In this document: in pieces, positions 28,947 through 38,423 of the stretch
Position numbering within the stretch: the first letter of the stretch is position 1
Layout: every line of letters begins with the position of its first letter
Source: Microterricola pindariensis
GTDB taxonomy: Bacteria > Actinomycetota > Actinomycetes > Actinomycetales > Microbacteriaceae
Assembly: GCF_002936985.1 (NCBI RefSeq)
Contig: NZ_MPZN01000004.1
Span: 59,419 to 123,418, forward strand
Length of the DNA stretch: 64,000 nt
Direction of reading: 5' to 3'
Position numbers and translations under genes: made by a program
Notes under the pieces: model-generated
Seen by the model: the letters and a program-made list of their open reading frames with translations, nothing else
Database searches by the model: none
Told to the model about the DNA's origin: nothing

Positions 28947-29942
28947 ATGCTCAACAAGGTCGCGTGCGTCGCCCTGCCGGGCATGGCCCCGTTCGAGTTC
29001 GGCGTGGTCTGCGAGGTGTTCGGCATCGACCGGTCGGATGCCGGCGGCCCGAGCTTCGACTTCACGATCGTGGCGGCCGAGCCCGGCCCGATCCGCACGA
29101 AGCTGGGCTTCGACATCGTCGTGCACAACGACTTGACCGCGGCGGCCGACGCCGACCTGGTCGTGATCCCCGCCTACTACGGCGCCGACATCTGCGGTGA
29201 CGATGTGCCGGCCGCGCACCCGGAGATCCTGCGCCTGCTGCGCGACGCGGAGGCTCGTGGAGCATGGGTGCTGAGCGTCTGCAGCGGGGCGTTCCTGCTC
29301 GGCGAGGCCGGGCTGCTCGACGGCCGGCGCAGCACGACGCACTGGATGTACACCGACACACTCGCCCAGCGCTTCCCGGCCACGACCGTCGACGCCGATG
29401 TGCTCTTCGTCGAGGACCGCCATGTCGTCACGGGCGCCGGCACCGCGGCCGGCATCGATGCGGCACTGCACATCGTGCGCCGCGAGCTCGGCGCGTCCAT
29501 GGCGAACAACATCGCCAGGCGCATGGTCGTTCCGCCCCAGCGCGACGGCGGCCAGTCCCAGTTCATCCAGCTGCCGGCCGCCACCCCCGACGACTCGATG
29601 GCCGGCGTGACCACGTGGATGCTGGCCAACCTGGATCGCGAGCAGAGCGTCGACCAGCTCGCCCGGATCGCGCTCATGTCGCCGCGCACCTTCGCCAGGC
29701 GGTTCCGGGCCGAGCTCGGCACCACGCCGACGGCCTGGCTGAACCGGCAGCGGCTGCTGCGCGCCCAGCAGCTGCTCGAGGAGAGCGAGCTCAGCTTGGA
29801 GGTCATCGCCGGCGACACCGGCTTCGGCACGGCATCCGTGATGCGGCACCACTTCGTCAAGGTGCTGCAGACCACGCCGACGGCGTACCGGCACACCTTC
29901 GGCCCGCGCACCGGGCAGCGGGAGCTCACCCCGCTCCGTTAG
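28947..29942 (+). CDS. GlxA-type transcription regulator (DJ-1/PfpI domain plus AraC HTH)
   Basis: A 331-residue protein. Residues 1-190 form a DJ-1/PfpI-like (class I amidotransferase) fold with a nucleophile-elbow Cys in VLSVCSGAFLLGEAGLL. Residues 225-325 are the double HTH of the AraC family (DQLARIALMSPRTFARRFRAE; IAGDTGFGTASVMRHHF). Proteins of this type sense small molecules and often regulate adjacent catabolic genes. GGAGG lies 6 nt upstream of the ATG at 28947, which decides the start. The palindromes upstream suggest autoregulation; no obvious metabolic target is adjacent. Confidence 0.88.
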   Translation: MLNKVACVALPGMAPFEFGVVCEVFGIDRSDAGGPSFDFTIVAAEPGPIRTKLGFDIVVHNDLTAAADADLVVIPAYYGADICGDDVPAAHPEILRLLRDAEARGAWVLSVCSGAFLLGEAGLLDGRRSTTHWMYTDTLAQRFPATTVDADVLFVEDRHVVTGAGTAAGIDAALHIVRRELGASMANNIARRMVVPPQRDGGQSQFIQLPAATPDDSMAGVTTWMLANLDREQSVDQLARIALMSPRTFARRFRAELGTTPTAWLNRQRLLRAQQLLEESELSLEVIAGDTGFGTASVMRHHFVKVLQTTPTAYRHTFGPRTGQRELTPLR

Positions 29943-29951
29943 CCGCCGGCC

Positions 29952-31187
29952 CTATCCGACGGTGGCGATGAACAGCGTGCCGGCGCCGCCGACGCGGAGG
30001 TCGCCCTCGTCCGGCGTGATGAAGCACGACTCGCCGCGCTCCAGCGTGGCCCCGCCGTGCGCGCCCGTGAGCTGCAGCCGCCCCGCCGTGCAGAGCGCGA
30101 TCGCCGGGCCGGCGAGCGCGACCGGGGTCGGCTCCTGCCCCTCCGAGCGCTCGATGCTGTGCAGCACGAAGTCGGCGACGTCCGGCCGGTAGACCAGCGC
30201 GCCGGGGTGCGGGTTCTCCGGCACCATCAGCGGGACGGGGACCGGCTCGAAGCTCAGCACGTCGAGCAGCTCGTCCACATCGATGTGCTTCGGGGTGAGG
30301 CCGCCGCGCAACACGTTGTCGCTGGCGGCCATCAGCTCGATGCCGAGGCCGTCCAGGTAGGCGTGAATGTTGCCGGCCGGCAGGTAGAGCGCCTCACCGG
30401 GGCGCAGGGTGACCCGGTTCAGCAGCAGGGTGAGCACGATTCCGGGATCGCCAGGGTAGGCGTCGGCCACGCCGCGCACGGTGGCGAACTCGCGGGCGAA
30501 CTCGCCGCCGGCCAGGGTGTCGGATGCCGCGAGCGCCAGCACGCGCTCGACCAGCCGGGCCACCTCGCCCGCCTCGACGGCGTCCGCGCCCAGCAGCCAC
30601 TGCACCGTGCTCCGCAGCCCGTCCGGGCCGGACAGCCGGGCCTCGAGCCCCTGCAGCGGCGCCGGGTCCGGCGCCGCGCTCTCGGCGTCCGCCGCACGCA
30701 GCGCCGCGAGGATGGCCCGCACCTCGGCGGGCGCGCGGAATCCGCAGAGCGCCTCGAACCGCTCGCTCAGCGCCACGATCAGCTCCGGCTTGTGGAAGGC
30801 GTCCTTGTAGTTGCGCTCCGGAGCGTCGAGCCGGATGCCGGCGGCGTTCTCGCGGGCGAAGCCGGCCAGCGCCTGCGCCGGAGAGGGGTGGGCCTGCAGC
30901 GAGAGCGGCGCCGCGGCGGCCAGCACCTTCAGCAGGAACGGCAGGCGCGGCCCGTGCTCGGCGATGGCGTCCGCCCCCAGCACGGCGTCCGGGTCGGCCG
31001 CCACCCAGTCGGCGAGCGTCGCTGCGGGGGCGTCCTCGCCGAGCAGCGTGCTCGGCGAGCCCGGGTGCGCACCCAGCCAGAGCTCGGCCTCCGGGAGCCC
31101 GCTCGGGCGCCGGCCGAGCAGCCCGGCGATGGCCGAGGTCGAGCCCCAGGCGTAATCGCGCGGCGAACTGGTGATTGCTACAAACAT
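29952..31187 (-). CDS. manA: Mannose-6-phosphate isomerase, class I
   Basis: A 411-residue zinc enzyme interconverting fructose-6-phosphate and mannose-6-phosphate, the entry to GDP-mannose and mannosylated glycans. Zinc ligands are visible in SLQAHPSPAQA (Gln, His), KDAFHKPELIVAL (Glu) and LPAGNIHAYLDGLG (His). The family signature YLPAGNIHAYL is exact. The ATG at 31187 gives the normal N-terminus MFVAITSSPRDYAWGS; an upstream start at 31226 adds 13 unconserved residues. In mycobacteria manA lies in the same region. It converges on the GlxA-type gene with a 9-nt gap. Confidence 0.93.
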   Translation of the reverse strand: MFVAITSSPRDYAWGSTSAIAGLLGRRPSGLPEAELWLGAHPGSPSTLLGEDAPAATLADWVAADPDAVLGADAIAEHGPRLPFLLKVLAAAAPLSLQAHPSPAQALAGFARENAAGIRLDAPERNYKDAFHKPELIVALSERFEALCGFRAPAEVRAILAALRAADAESAAPDPAPLQGLEARLSGPDGLRSTVQWLLGADAVEAGEVARLVERVLALAASDTLAGGEFAREFATVRGVADAYPGDPGIVLTLLLNRVTLRPGEALYLPAGNIHAYLDGLGIELMAASDNVLRGGLTPKHIDVDELLDVLSFEPVPVPLMVPENPHPGALVYRPDVADFVLHSIERSEGQEPTPVALAGPAIALCTAGRLQLTGAHGGATLERGESCFITPDEGDLRVGGAGTLFIATVG

Positions 31188-31254
31188 TGTGGATCCCGTC
31201 TGGCTGGCTTCAGCCCAAACTACCAAGCGGCTCCCCCTCGGCTGAACCGGGGCC

Positions 31255-31260
31255 TAGGCT
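31255..31260 (+). promoter_or_regulatory. -10 box (TAGGCT) for the acyl-CoA dehydrogenase gene
   Basis: TAGGCT lies in the manA/acyl-CoA dehydrogenase divergent region, leaving a leader of about 50 nt that carries a GGAG ribosome site near the ATG at 31318. Confidence 0.4.
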
Positions 31261-31317
31261 GAGCGCCACGTCACCGTCGCCCCACCGCAGGGGCCCCAGC
31301 ATGCAACGGAGCACCGC

Positions 31318-32496
31318 ATGACCTTCGAGCCCCTCGTTTCCGACTTCTACAACTACGAGTCGCTCCTCACCGAGCAGGAGCAGGCCGCCCTCCTGGCGCT
31401 CCGCGGCTACCTCGAGGCCGAGGTCCGCCCCATCATCGGCGGCTACTGGGACCGCGCGGAGTTTCCCCTGCAGGTCGTGCCGAAGCTGGCGGAGCTCGGC
31501 GTGCTCGGCTACGCCTGGGACGAGACCCGCGCGTTCCCGAACTCCGCCATGTTCCGCGGCTTCGTCGCCTACGAGCTCTCCCGCATCGACGCCTCCGTCT
31601 CGACCTTCGTCGGCGTGCAGAACGGCCTCACCTGCGGATCGATCGCGGTGTGCGGGTCCGCAGAGCAGCGGGCGGAGTGGCTGCCCCGGCTGGCATCCGG
31701 CGAGGTCATCGGCAGCTTCGGCCTGACCGAGCCGCAGAGCGGCTCCGACAGTGCCCAGGGCCTCCGGACGACGGCCACCCGCGACGGCGACAACTGGGTG
31801 CTGAACGGAACCAAGCGTTGGATCGGCAACGCCACGTTCGCCGACGTGACGATCATCTGGGCGCGGGATGCCGCAGACAACAGCGTGTTGGGCTTCATCG
31901 TCCCGACCTCCACCCCCGGCTTCTCGACGGAGAAGATCGAGGGCAAGATCAGCCTGCGCGCCGTGCAGAACGCCGACATCACGCTGGAGAACGTCGTCGT
32001 GCCGGAGTCGCTCCGGCTGGCGAACGCACACTCGTTCAAGGACACCGCGAAGGTGCTCCGGCTGACCCGCGCCGAGGTCGCCTGGTCGGCGGTCGGCGTC
32101 GCGGCCGGCGCCTACGAGGCGGCCGTCGCCTACTCGAAGGAGCGCGTGCAGTTCGGCAGGCCGATCGGCTCGCACCAGCTCGTGCAGGACCTGCTGGCCA
32201 AGAGCCTCGGCAACATCACCGCGTCGCTCGGCATGGTGGTGCGGGCCTCGGAGATGCAGGACCGCGACGAGCTGCGCGACGAGCACTCGGCCCTGGCCAA
32301 GGCGTTCTGCACGTCCCGGATGCGCGAGACCGTCGCCTGGTGCCGGGAGCTGTTCGGTGGCAACGGCATCGTTCTCGACTACGAGGTGGCGCGGTTCTTC
32401 GCCGATGCCGAGGCGCTGTACTCCTACGAGGGCACCCGCGAGATGAACGCGCTGATCGTCGGCCGCGCCATCACCGGCCACGCGGCGTTCGCCTGA
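31318..32496 (+). CDS. Acyl-CoA dehydrogenase, glutaryl-CoA dehydrogenase-like
   Basis: A 392-residue FAD enzyme. The FAD/substrate block FGLTEPQSGSDSAQGLRTTA (about 140-160), RWIGNATFADV and the C-terminal helical domain (LFGGNGIVLDYEVARFFADA) are present. The putative catalytic Glu is Glu371 in YSYEGTREMN, the position used by glutaryl-CoA-type dehydrogenases rather than the medium-chain type. Such enzymes oxidise short or dicarboxylic acyl-CoAs. It stands alone with no beta-oxidation partners, so the substrate is undetermined. Confidence 0.88.
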   Translation: MTFEPLVSDFYNYESLLTEQEQAALLALRGYLEAEVRPIIGGYWDRAEFPLQVVPKLAELGVLGYAWDETRAFPNSAMFRGFVAYELSRIDASVSTFVGVQNGLTCGSIAVCGSAEQRAEWLPRLASGEVIGSFGLTEPQSGSDSAQGLRTTATRDGDNWVLNGTKRWIGNATFADVTIIWARDAADNSVLGFIVPTSTPGFSTEKIEGKISLRAVQNADITLENVVVPESLRLANAHSFKDTAKVLRLTRAEVAWSAVGVAAGAYEAAVAYSKERVQFGRPIGSHQLVQDLLAKSLGNITASLGMVVRASEMQDRDELRDEHSALAKAFCTSRMRETVAWCRELFGGNGIVLDYEVARFFADAEALYSYEGTREMNALIVGRAITGHAAFA

Positions 32497-32531
32497 ACGC
32501 CGCCCTGCACCGCTCCCCCGCCCGAGTTCGA

Positions 32532-32537
32532 TAGCCT
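32532..32537 (+). promoter_or_regulatory. -10 box (TAGCCT), leaderless start of the polysaccharide locus
   Basis: TAGCCT ends 6 nt before the ATG at 32544. Confidence 0.45.
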
Positions 32538-32543
32538 TGTGCC

Positions 32544-33863
32544 ATGATGCAGCCGGTCCGTAGCCGTTTCGCCGTGCACACGCTGGCCACGCTGCTGCTG
32601 TTCTCGGCGCTCGCCGGCCAGTTCTGGCGCAACCTGCTCGGCTGGTGGGGCTGGGGGGCGCTCGTGCTGCTGCTGGTCGCCGCCAGCGTCGTCGCGCTGG
32701 TGCGGCTCAAGCCGGAGTGGCTCGGCCGCGGCTCCTTCTGGCGGCGCACCCCGAGCAGCCTCTGGCTCTTCCTCGGCTTCGCGGTGCTCTCCCTGGCCTG
32801 GTCGTTCTACCCGGGCGCCACCGCGGTCGGGCTCGCCGCACAGCTGGCCGCGACCGTCCCGGCGCTCCTGCTCGGGCTGTGCCTGAGCTGGCCCGAGTTC
32901 CTGCGCGCGCTCGGGGCGGCGCTGCGCTGGCTGCTCGGCCTGTCGCTCCTGTTCGAGTTCATCGTCGCCGCCTGGGTCGGCGGCCCGGTGCTGCCGTTCT
33001 TCACCGACTACGAGGGCAAGGTCCCCGCGGCGTTCTACTGGTCGCGCGGCCTGCTCTTTGACGGCGGGCCGATCGAGGGCATCGTCGCCAACCGCAACCT
33101 GCTGGCCGCGGCCGCCCTGCTGGCGGTCATCGTCTTCGCCGCGCAGCTGGCGGCGAGGACGGTGCGCCGCGGCCCCGGCATCGCCTGGCTGGTCATCGCC
33201 GCGCTGACGCTCGCACTCACCCGCTCGGCCACCGTGCTCGTCGCGCTCGTCGTCGTCGCGGCCGCCCTCGGCTTCGCCCTCTGGGCGCGCCGGGCCGGCC
33301 CGGACGGCCGCCGGCCCGTCTACCTGAGCGCCGCCGGCGCGGTCGTCGTCGTCGGGGCGCTCTGCACCACCTTCTGGGGCCAGCTGCTGGCCGTGTTCGG
33401 CAAGAGCGACGACCTGACCGGCCGCTTCGACATCTGGGGTTCCGTCAGCGCCCTCGCCGCCCAGCGCCCCGTCGCCGGCTGGGGCTGGGTGAGCTACTGG
33501 GCGCCGTGGGTGGAGCCGTTCGACGACCTCGCGGTGCGCAAGGGCGTCACCTACCTGCAGGCGCACAGCGCCTGGCTCGACGTCTGGCTGCAGCTGGGCG
33601 TGATCGGCGTCGTGCTGTTCGCCGCCCTCGTGTTCGGCACGCTCTGGCGCAGCTGGTTCCTCGCCGTTGACCGGCCCAGGGACGGCGCCGCCCTGGAGCG
33701 GCCGTACACGGCATCCGCCCTGGTCCCGTTCTTGCTGATGGTCGCGCTGCTCGTGCAGAGCGTCGCCGAGAGCCGCATCCTCGTCGAGGGCGGCTGGATG
33801 CTGCTGGTCGCCCTCGCCCTGATCACCAAGCGCAACCTGCGCCGCGTCGAGACGATGCCCTAG
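32544..33863 (+). CDS. O-antigen ligase/polymerase (Wzy_C) family membrane protein, first copy
   Basis: A 439-residue protein with about 10-11 membrane helices and the Wzy_C hallmarks: a conserved large outer loop with a GPIEGIVANRNLLAAAALL segment and later LTGRFDIWGSVSALAAQRP followed by VAGWGWVSYW and an AHSAWLDVWLQLGVIGVVLF helix. Members link or polymerise lipid-carried glycans on the outer membrane face. In a Gram-positive organism this means ligation or polymerisation of a wall or capsular polymer, not lipopolysaccharide. It heads a three-gene operon with a second ligase-like gene and DUF4012. Confidence 0.85.
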   Translation: MMQPVRSRFAVHTLATLLLFSALAGQFWRNLLGWWGWGALVLLLVAASVVALVRLKPEWLGRGSFWRRTPSSLWLFLGFAVLSLAWSFYPGATAVGLAAQLAATVPALLLGLCLSWPEFLRALGAALRWLLGLSLLFEFIVAAWVGGPVLPFFTDYEGKVPAAFYWSRGLLFDGGPIEGIVANRNLLAAAALLAVIVFAAQLAARTVRRGPGIAWLVIAALTLALTRSATVLVALVVVAAALGFALWARRAGPDGRRPVYLSAAGAVVVVGALCTTFWGQLLAVFGKSDDLTGRFDIWGSVSALAAQRPVAGWGWVSYWAPWVEPFDDLAVRKGVTYLQAHSAWLDVWLQLGVIGVVLFAALVFGTLWRSWFLAVDRPRDGAALERPYTASALVPFLLMVALLVQSVAESRILVEGGWMLLVALALITKRNLRRVETMP

Positions 33864-33866
33864 GGC

Positions 33867-35171
33867 ATGGAAGCCATCCGACGCTCAGTGCTGCCGCCCG
33901 CGGCGGCCCACCTGCTGGGCTCCGCCCGCTTCGCCTCCGCGCTCACCCTGTGCATCCTGGGCGCCGCGTTCAGCACGCACCTGCTGCGCGCCACGATGGG
34001 CTGGGCCGGGCTGCTGGCGATCCTCATCGCCCTGGTCGCCCTGGCCACGCTCTCGCTTCTCTCCCGCCGCGAGAGCATCGACTGGTACGGCCTGCCGCCG
34101 ATCACGATCCTGATGTTCCTCGGCTGGGTGATCCTCTCGGTGTTCTGGAGCACCACGACGATCGTCAGCGGAACCCGCGTGCTCTACCTGCTGCTGTTCA
34201 CGGCGCTGGCCGTCTACCTGACCCTGGTGCGCGACACGATCCAGCTCGTGCGCGCCCTCGGCGACGTGCTCCGCATGCTGCTCGGCCTCTCGCTCGCCCT
34301 GGAGGTGCTCTCCGGGCTGCTGCTGGACCTGCCGATCGCCTTCCTCGACATCCAGGGCAACATCGCGGCGCTCGGGCCGCTGCAGGGCGTCTTCGGCAGC
34401 CGCAACCAGCTCGGCCTCGTCGCCCTGATCGCCCTCATCACCTTCGCCGTCGAGTTCGTGACCCGGTCCGTTCCGCGGATGCAGGCGATGTTCTCCATCG
34501 CGCTGGCCACACTGCTGATCCTTCTCTCCGGCTCGCCCGTGACGTTCGGCGCCTTCGTCATCGTCGGCCTCGCCGCGCTGGCGCTGGCCGGGATCCGCCG
34601 GGTGCCCGCCGCCAGCCGCATGTACTGGCAGCTGGGCCTGCTGGCGGCCGTCGCCGTCGCAGGAGGGGTGCTCTGGCTGCTGCGCTCCGGCATCCTGAAC
34701 CTGCTCAACGCCGGCAGCGAGTTCGAGGTGCGCACCGCCCTGTGGCGCGAGATCCAGCGCTACTCTCAGCTGAACTCGCTGCAGGGCTGGGGCTGGGTCG
34801 GCGCCTGGCAGCCGAGCGAACCGCCCTACCTCTGGCTCAACCTGGCCACCCGTGGCACGCAGAACTCGGCGCTCAGCGCCTTCTTCGACGTGTACTTCCA
34901 GCTCGGCCTGGTCGGGCTGATCACGTTCATCGCGCTGCTCGGCTTCGCGGTGGTGCGCTCCTGGCTGCTGGCCAGCGAGAAGCGCAGCTCGGTCTACGTC
35001 TGGCCGGCGCTGATCGTGCTGGCGCTGGCGGTCACCTCCCTCGCCGAGAGCACGGTGCTCGGCGAGTACGGCTGGATGCTGCTCATCGTCTGCGCCATCA
35101 AGGCCTCGCAGGCGATGAGCTGGCGCGACGCCCTGCGCCGGCACGAGCCATCCTCAATTCCTGAAGAATAG
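33867..35171 (+). CDS. O-antigen ligase/polymerase (Wzy_C) family membrane protein, second copy
   Basis: A 434-residue protein with about 10-11 membrane helices, starting 3 nt after the previous gene. It shares the pattern of that gene (GPLQGVFGSRNQLGLVAL; VRTALWREIQRYSQLNSLQG; GWGWVGAWQP; SALSAFFDVYFQLGLVGLI), so the pair probably arose by tandem duplication. The two Wzy-like proteins may act on different steps or polymers. Nothing in the sequence tells polymerase from ligase. Confidence 0.85.
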   Translation: MEAIRRSVLPPAAAHLLGSARFASALTLCILGAAFSTHLLRATMGWAGLLAILIALVALATLSLLSRRESIDWYGLPPITILMFLGWVILSVFWSTTTIVSGTRVLYLLLFTALAVYLTLVRDTIQLVRALGDVLRMLLGLSLALEVLSGLLLDLPIAFLDIQGNIAALGPLQGVFGSRNQLGLVALIALITFAVEFVTRSVPRMQAMFSIALATLLILLSGSPVTFGAFVIVGLAALALAGIRRVPAASRMYWQLGLLAAVAVAGGVLWLLRSGILNLLNAGSEFEVRTALWREIQRYSQLNSLQGWGWVGAWQPSEPPYLWLNLATRGTQNSALSAFFDVYFQLGLVGLITFIALLGFAVVRSWLLASEKRSSVYVWPALIVLALAVTSLAESTVLGEYGWMLLIVCAIKASQAMSWRDALRRHEPSSIPEE

Positions 35172-35195
35172 TCACACTATTCCCCACCGATGCGT

Positions 35196-35201
35196 TACGT
35201 T
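35196..35201 (+). promoter_or_regulatory. -10 box (TACGTT) for the DUF4012 gene
   Basis: TACGTT ends 6 nt before the ATG at 35208 and argues for that start over an ATG at 35190. Confidence 0.4.
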
Positions 35202-35207
35202 CATCGC

Positions 35208-37085
35208 ATGAGCGCAGTCGCAGGGGGGACGACCGGTCAACCGGATGCCGCTCGGCGCCGCGCCTGGCGGATAGCGCTCCTGGTCTGCGCCGTCGTGCTG
35301 CTGCTCCTGCTCGCGGCCGGCGGCTGGCTGACGCAGCGCGTGCTGACCGCGAAATCGGCGCTGGAGGATGCAGAGGGGGTCGTCAGCGAGGTCGCTGCGC
35401 AGCTGGCCAGCGGGGATGCCAGCACGCTCCCCGAGGCGTCCGAGGCGCTGGGCAGGCTGAGCGCGACCGCCCTCGAGCAGAGCGCAGATCCGGTCTGGCG
35501 CGTTGCGGAGTCGGTGCCGGGGCTTGGCCCCAACCTCGCCGCCGTGCGCGCCGTCGCCGAGTCTGTCGACCAGATCGCCCGCGAAGCCGTCGCACCGCTC
35601 AGCGAGCTGTCGGGCACGCTCACGCTCGACACCCTTCGACCGTCCGCGGGGCGAATAGACATCGCCAGCATCACCGCGCTGTCCCAGCGCGCGATCCCCG
35701 CGGCCCAGGCGTTCCGCCAGGCGGCGGCCCGCATCGCAACCGTCGACTTCACGCACACCGTCCCCCCGCTGGCCGCGGCAGGGCAGCGGCTCAACGAACA
35801 GTTCGCGCAGGCCCTCCCCGCCGTCGACAGCGTGGAGACGGCCCTCACCCTCGCCCCCGACATGCTGGGGGCCGCAGGGCCGCGGAGCTACCTCTTGGTC
35901 TTCCAGAACCTGGCGGAGACGACGGCACTCGGGGGCACCGCGGCGGCCCTCGCAGAGATCACCGTTGACAACGGGCTCATCTCGCTCGGGCGGCAGGCGT
36001 CGAGCCGCGATTTCGGGAAGGACTTGAACGCCCCGGCCCTGCCGGTGGACGCCGGCGTCGCGGAGATCTTCAACCCCTACATGTACGCGACCCTCAACCT
36101 GGCCACCAGCCGACCCGACTTCCCCACCGCAGCCGAGATCGCCTCCGCGTTCTGGCAGCGCGACTTCGGTGTGACGCCGGACGGCGTGATCTCGGCCGAC
36201 CCCGTCGCGCTTGCACACATCCTGCAGGCAACGGGTCCGGTCGCGCTGGAGACGGGACACGAACTCAGTGCGGAGAACGCGGTGTCGCTGCTGCTGAACC
36301 AGATCTACATCGAGACGGCCGGTCCGGGTGGGCAGGAAGCCAGCGACGCCTTCTTCGCCCTGGCGGCACGCGCGGTCTTCGACGCCGTGAGCGCGGGCGA
36401 CGCGGATGCGCGCGACCTCGCCGAGGCGGTCGGGCACGGCATCGAGGAGAACCGCATCATGATGTGGAGCGCCCACCCGGCCGAGCAGGCCGTGCTCGCC
36501 GCCACACCGCTGGCCGGCATCCTCCCCACGGACAATGCGGCGGCCAGCGTGACCGGCGTGTACTTCCGAGACATGTCGGTCTCCAAGATCGACTACTACC
36601 TGCGCACGGCGGCGACGCTCACGTCCAGCGCGTGCGGCGCAGAGCCCCCGCACTTCACCGCGCAGGTCGAGCTGCACTCCACGCTCACCCAGGAACAAGC
36701 CGACGCGCTGCCCGAGTTCGTTTCCGGCGGGGTCTGGCAGGGCAAGCAGTTCAAGACACAGGTCTTCGTCTACGGCCCGCCCGGCACGACGTTGAGCGGC
36801 GCGGAGATTGAGGCGGGCGGCGACGAGGAGACCTTCGTCGGCCACTCCGGCGCCGACCTCGGCCGCCCCGTCGCCACCTATTGGGTGATGCTGAGCCCCG
36901 GCGAGACGGTCACGCTCAGTGCGCGCTTCGACGCCGATGCCCCCGTGGCCGGCGGCGCGAGCGCGAGCGGCACGGCGAGCGCGGCCGCAGCGGTCGGCAC
37001 ATTCGGCCCCGCCGCGCTGCGCACGACGCCGATGCTGAACCAGACCACGACGACCGTCATCCAGTCCGGGTGCGGGGGCCGCTGA
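35208..37085 (+). CDS. DUF4012 domain protein, membrane-anchored
   Basis: A 625-residue protein. A cytosolic Arg-rich start is followed by a membrane helix (about 24-44) and a long extracytoplasmic region. That region has a helical DUF4012 core (about 100-320), an Ala-rich segment, and a C-terminal beta domain (about 480-600) ending in a short Thr/Asn-rich tail. The family's PRSYLLVFQNLAETTALGG and the FNPYMYATLNLATSRPDF block are present. DUF4012 proteins are common in actinobacterial and firmicute polysaccharide clusters, with an LCP-like place in the pathway suspected but unproven. Confidence 0.85.
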   Translation: MSAVAGGTTGQPDAARRRAWRIALLVCAVVLLLLLAAGGWLTQRVLTAKSALEDAEGVVSEVAAQLASGDASTLPEASEALGRLSATALEQSADPVWRVAESVPGLGPNLAAVRAVAESVDQIAREAVAPLSELSGTLTLDTLRPSAGRIDIASITALSQRAIPAAQAFRQAAARIATVDFTHTVPPLAAAGQRLNEQFAQALPAVDSVETALTLAPDMLGAAGPRSYLLVFQNLAETTALGGTAAALAEITVDNGLISLGRQASSRDFGKDLNAPALPVDAGVAEIFNPYMYATLNLATSRPDFPTAAEIASAFWQRDFGVTPDGVISADPVALAHILQATGPVALETGHELSAENAVSLLLNQIYIETAGPGGQEASDAFFALAARAVFDAVSAGDADARDLAEAVGHGIEENRIMMWSAHPAEQAVLAATPLAGILPTDNAAASVTGVYFRDMSVSKIDYYLRTAATLTSSACGAEPPHFTAQVELHSTLTQEQADALPEFVSGGVWQGKQFKTQVFVYGPPGTTLSGAEIEAGGDEETFVGHSGADLGRPVATYWVMLSPGETVTLSARFDADAPVAGGASASGTASAAAAVGTFGPAALRTTPMLNQTTTTVIQSGCGGR

Positions 37086-37121
37086 GCCACGGGGCCGCTG
37101 GGCCGCTGCCGCCCGGGCCGG

Positions 37122-38381
37122 CTACGGCCGGCGCTGCGCGCGCAGCCCGTGCCGGATGGCGAGCAGGTGCCAGATGATGCCGACGATCGGGCCGAGCGAG
37201 AGCGCGAGCGGCGCGCGGAACTCGATCGGGATCGGCACGAACAGCACGGCGAGCGCGACGGCGGATGCCGCGACCCAGCCGGCCGCGTACGCGCGGTGCC
37301 GGCCGAGCGCCAGCAGCGCGGGGCCCGTCACGCAGAGGATGCCGATGAAGCCGGAGGAGACCACGAGCGGCACCAGCGCCGCGGTCGGCAGCGTGAACGA
37401 CTCGTTGATGAAGGTCTGGAACGCCCAGAGCCCCCACAGCCAGGTCGCGGCGCCGAGCAGCGCCATCACCGCGGCCACCGCGCCCATGGCCTTGAGCAGG
37501 AACGCCCAGAGCGCCGCCCTGTCGTTGGTGAAGCGGGTCACCAGGTAGCTCTGCAGCGCCATCAACGGAACCAGGATCGGCGCCCGGGTGAGCATGATGG
37601 CGAACATGAGGTCCGCCAGGACGTCCTTGTCGCTGCCCTGTCCGTAGAAGGCGAGCACGAGCGGGAAGCCGTTGATGAGGATCGCCGTCGCCGACGCGGC
37701 GATGACGGTGTGCACCGAGTTGACGGCCAGGGTGCGGTAGCGCAGCGGCGAGTGGCCGAGCCGGCGCAGCACGCCGGGCGCGAAGCAGAACACGGTGCCG
37801 ATGGCCAGCGGGAACGGCAGCACGACGGCCCACGCCAGCAGGTTGAGGTCGTCGCTCACACTGAGCACGAGGGAGACGGCGGCCAGGCGCAGGATGCCAT
37901 CGAGGAAGATCACGGCGGCCAGCAGCCGCCAGCGCTGCGACCCGGCGAGGGCCCCACTCATGGTGGCGACGACGGCGTTCGCGGCCGAGCCGAGCGCCAC
38001 CTGCAGGGCGAGCCCGGTGTTCTCCTGGCCGAGCGAGTCCGGCGCCCAGAGCACGCTGGAGACGAGCACGATCGCGCCGACGATCAGGCCGGCCCCCGCA
38101 CCGAAGATCCAGAGCGAGCTCTGTCGGCGGCTCGGCCTGTCCGCGTCGCGCAGCGCCTCCGCCGTCGCCCGCGTCGACTCCTGTTGCAGCCCGAACAGCA
38201 CGCCGACCACCAGGAACAGTGCCGACCAGAAGGCCGCGAAGACCACGTAGCCGGCGCCCGCGAGCGCCTGATAGGCGAAGAAGGTCACCAGGTATCCGGC
38301 CACCCCACTGACCAGGGTCGCAGCCAGCATCCACTTCACGCCGGAGGGCGCGGGAGCGCGCACGGCCTCCCTCTCGGTCAC
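37122..38381 (-). CDS. Wzx-like polysaccharide flippase (MATE/MVF superfamily)
   Basis: A 419-residue protein with about 12 membrane helices and short loops, matching polysaccharide-flippase proteins: an N-terminal WMLAATLVSGVAGYLVTFFA helix, the LVPLMALQSYLVTRFTND loop and a Pro-rich last helix. It probably moves lipid-linked repeat units outward across the membrane. The start is a GTG at 38381 (TTG one codon earlier is possible) with no strong ribosome site. It converges on DUF4012 with a 36-nt gap and is divergent from the next glycosyltransferase gene. Confidence 0.72.
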   Translation of the reverse strand: MTEREAVRAPAPSGVKWMLAATLVSGVAGYLVTFFAYQALAGAGYVVFAAFWSALFLVVGVLFGLQQESTRATAEALRDADRPSRRQSSLWIFGAGAGLIVGAIVLVSSVLWAPDSLGQENTGLALQVALGSAANAVVATMSGALAGSQRWRLLAAVIFLDGILRLAAVSLVLSVSDDLNLLAWAVVLPFPLAIGTVFCFAPGVLRRLGHSPLRYRTLAVNSVHTVIAASATAILINGFPLVLAFYGQGSDKDVLADLMFAIMLTRAPILVPLMALQSYLVTRFTNDRAALWAFLLKAMGAVAAVMALLGAATWLWGLWAFQTFINESFTLPTAALVPLVVSSGFIGILCVTGPALLALGRHRAYAAGWVAASAVALAVLFVPIPIEFRAPLALSLGPIVGIIWHLLAIRHGLRAQRRP

Positions 38382-38407
38382 CAAGATCAGCGTGTCCCTT
38401 CGATTGC

Positions 38408-38413
38408 TAGGCT
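38408..38413 (+). promoter_or_regulatory. Extended -10 box (TGC-TAGGCT) upstream of a GT2 gene
   Basis: CGATTGCTAGG here is repeated exactly upstream of the GT2 gene at 39393. A GGAGG ribosome site follows at 38414-38418. Confidence 0.5.
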
Positions 38414-38423
38414 GGAGGCAATT

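Noticed and set aside
32544..35171. Lipopolysaccharide O-antigen biosynthesis
   Set aside because: The names O-antigen ligase, Wzx and Wzt are family labels; an actinobacterium of this kind has no lipopolysaccharide, so a wall or capsular polymer is meant.
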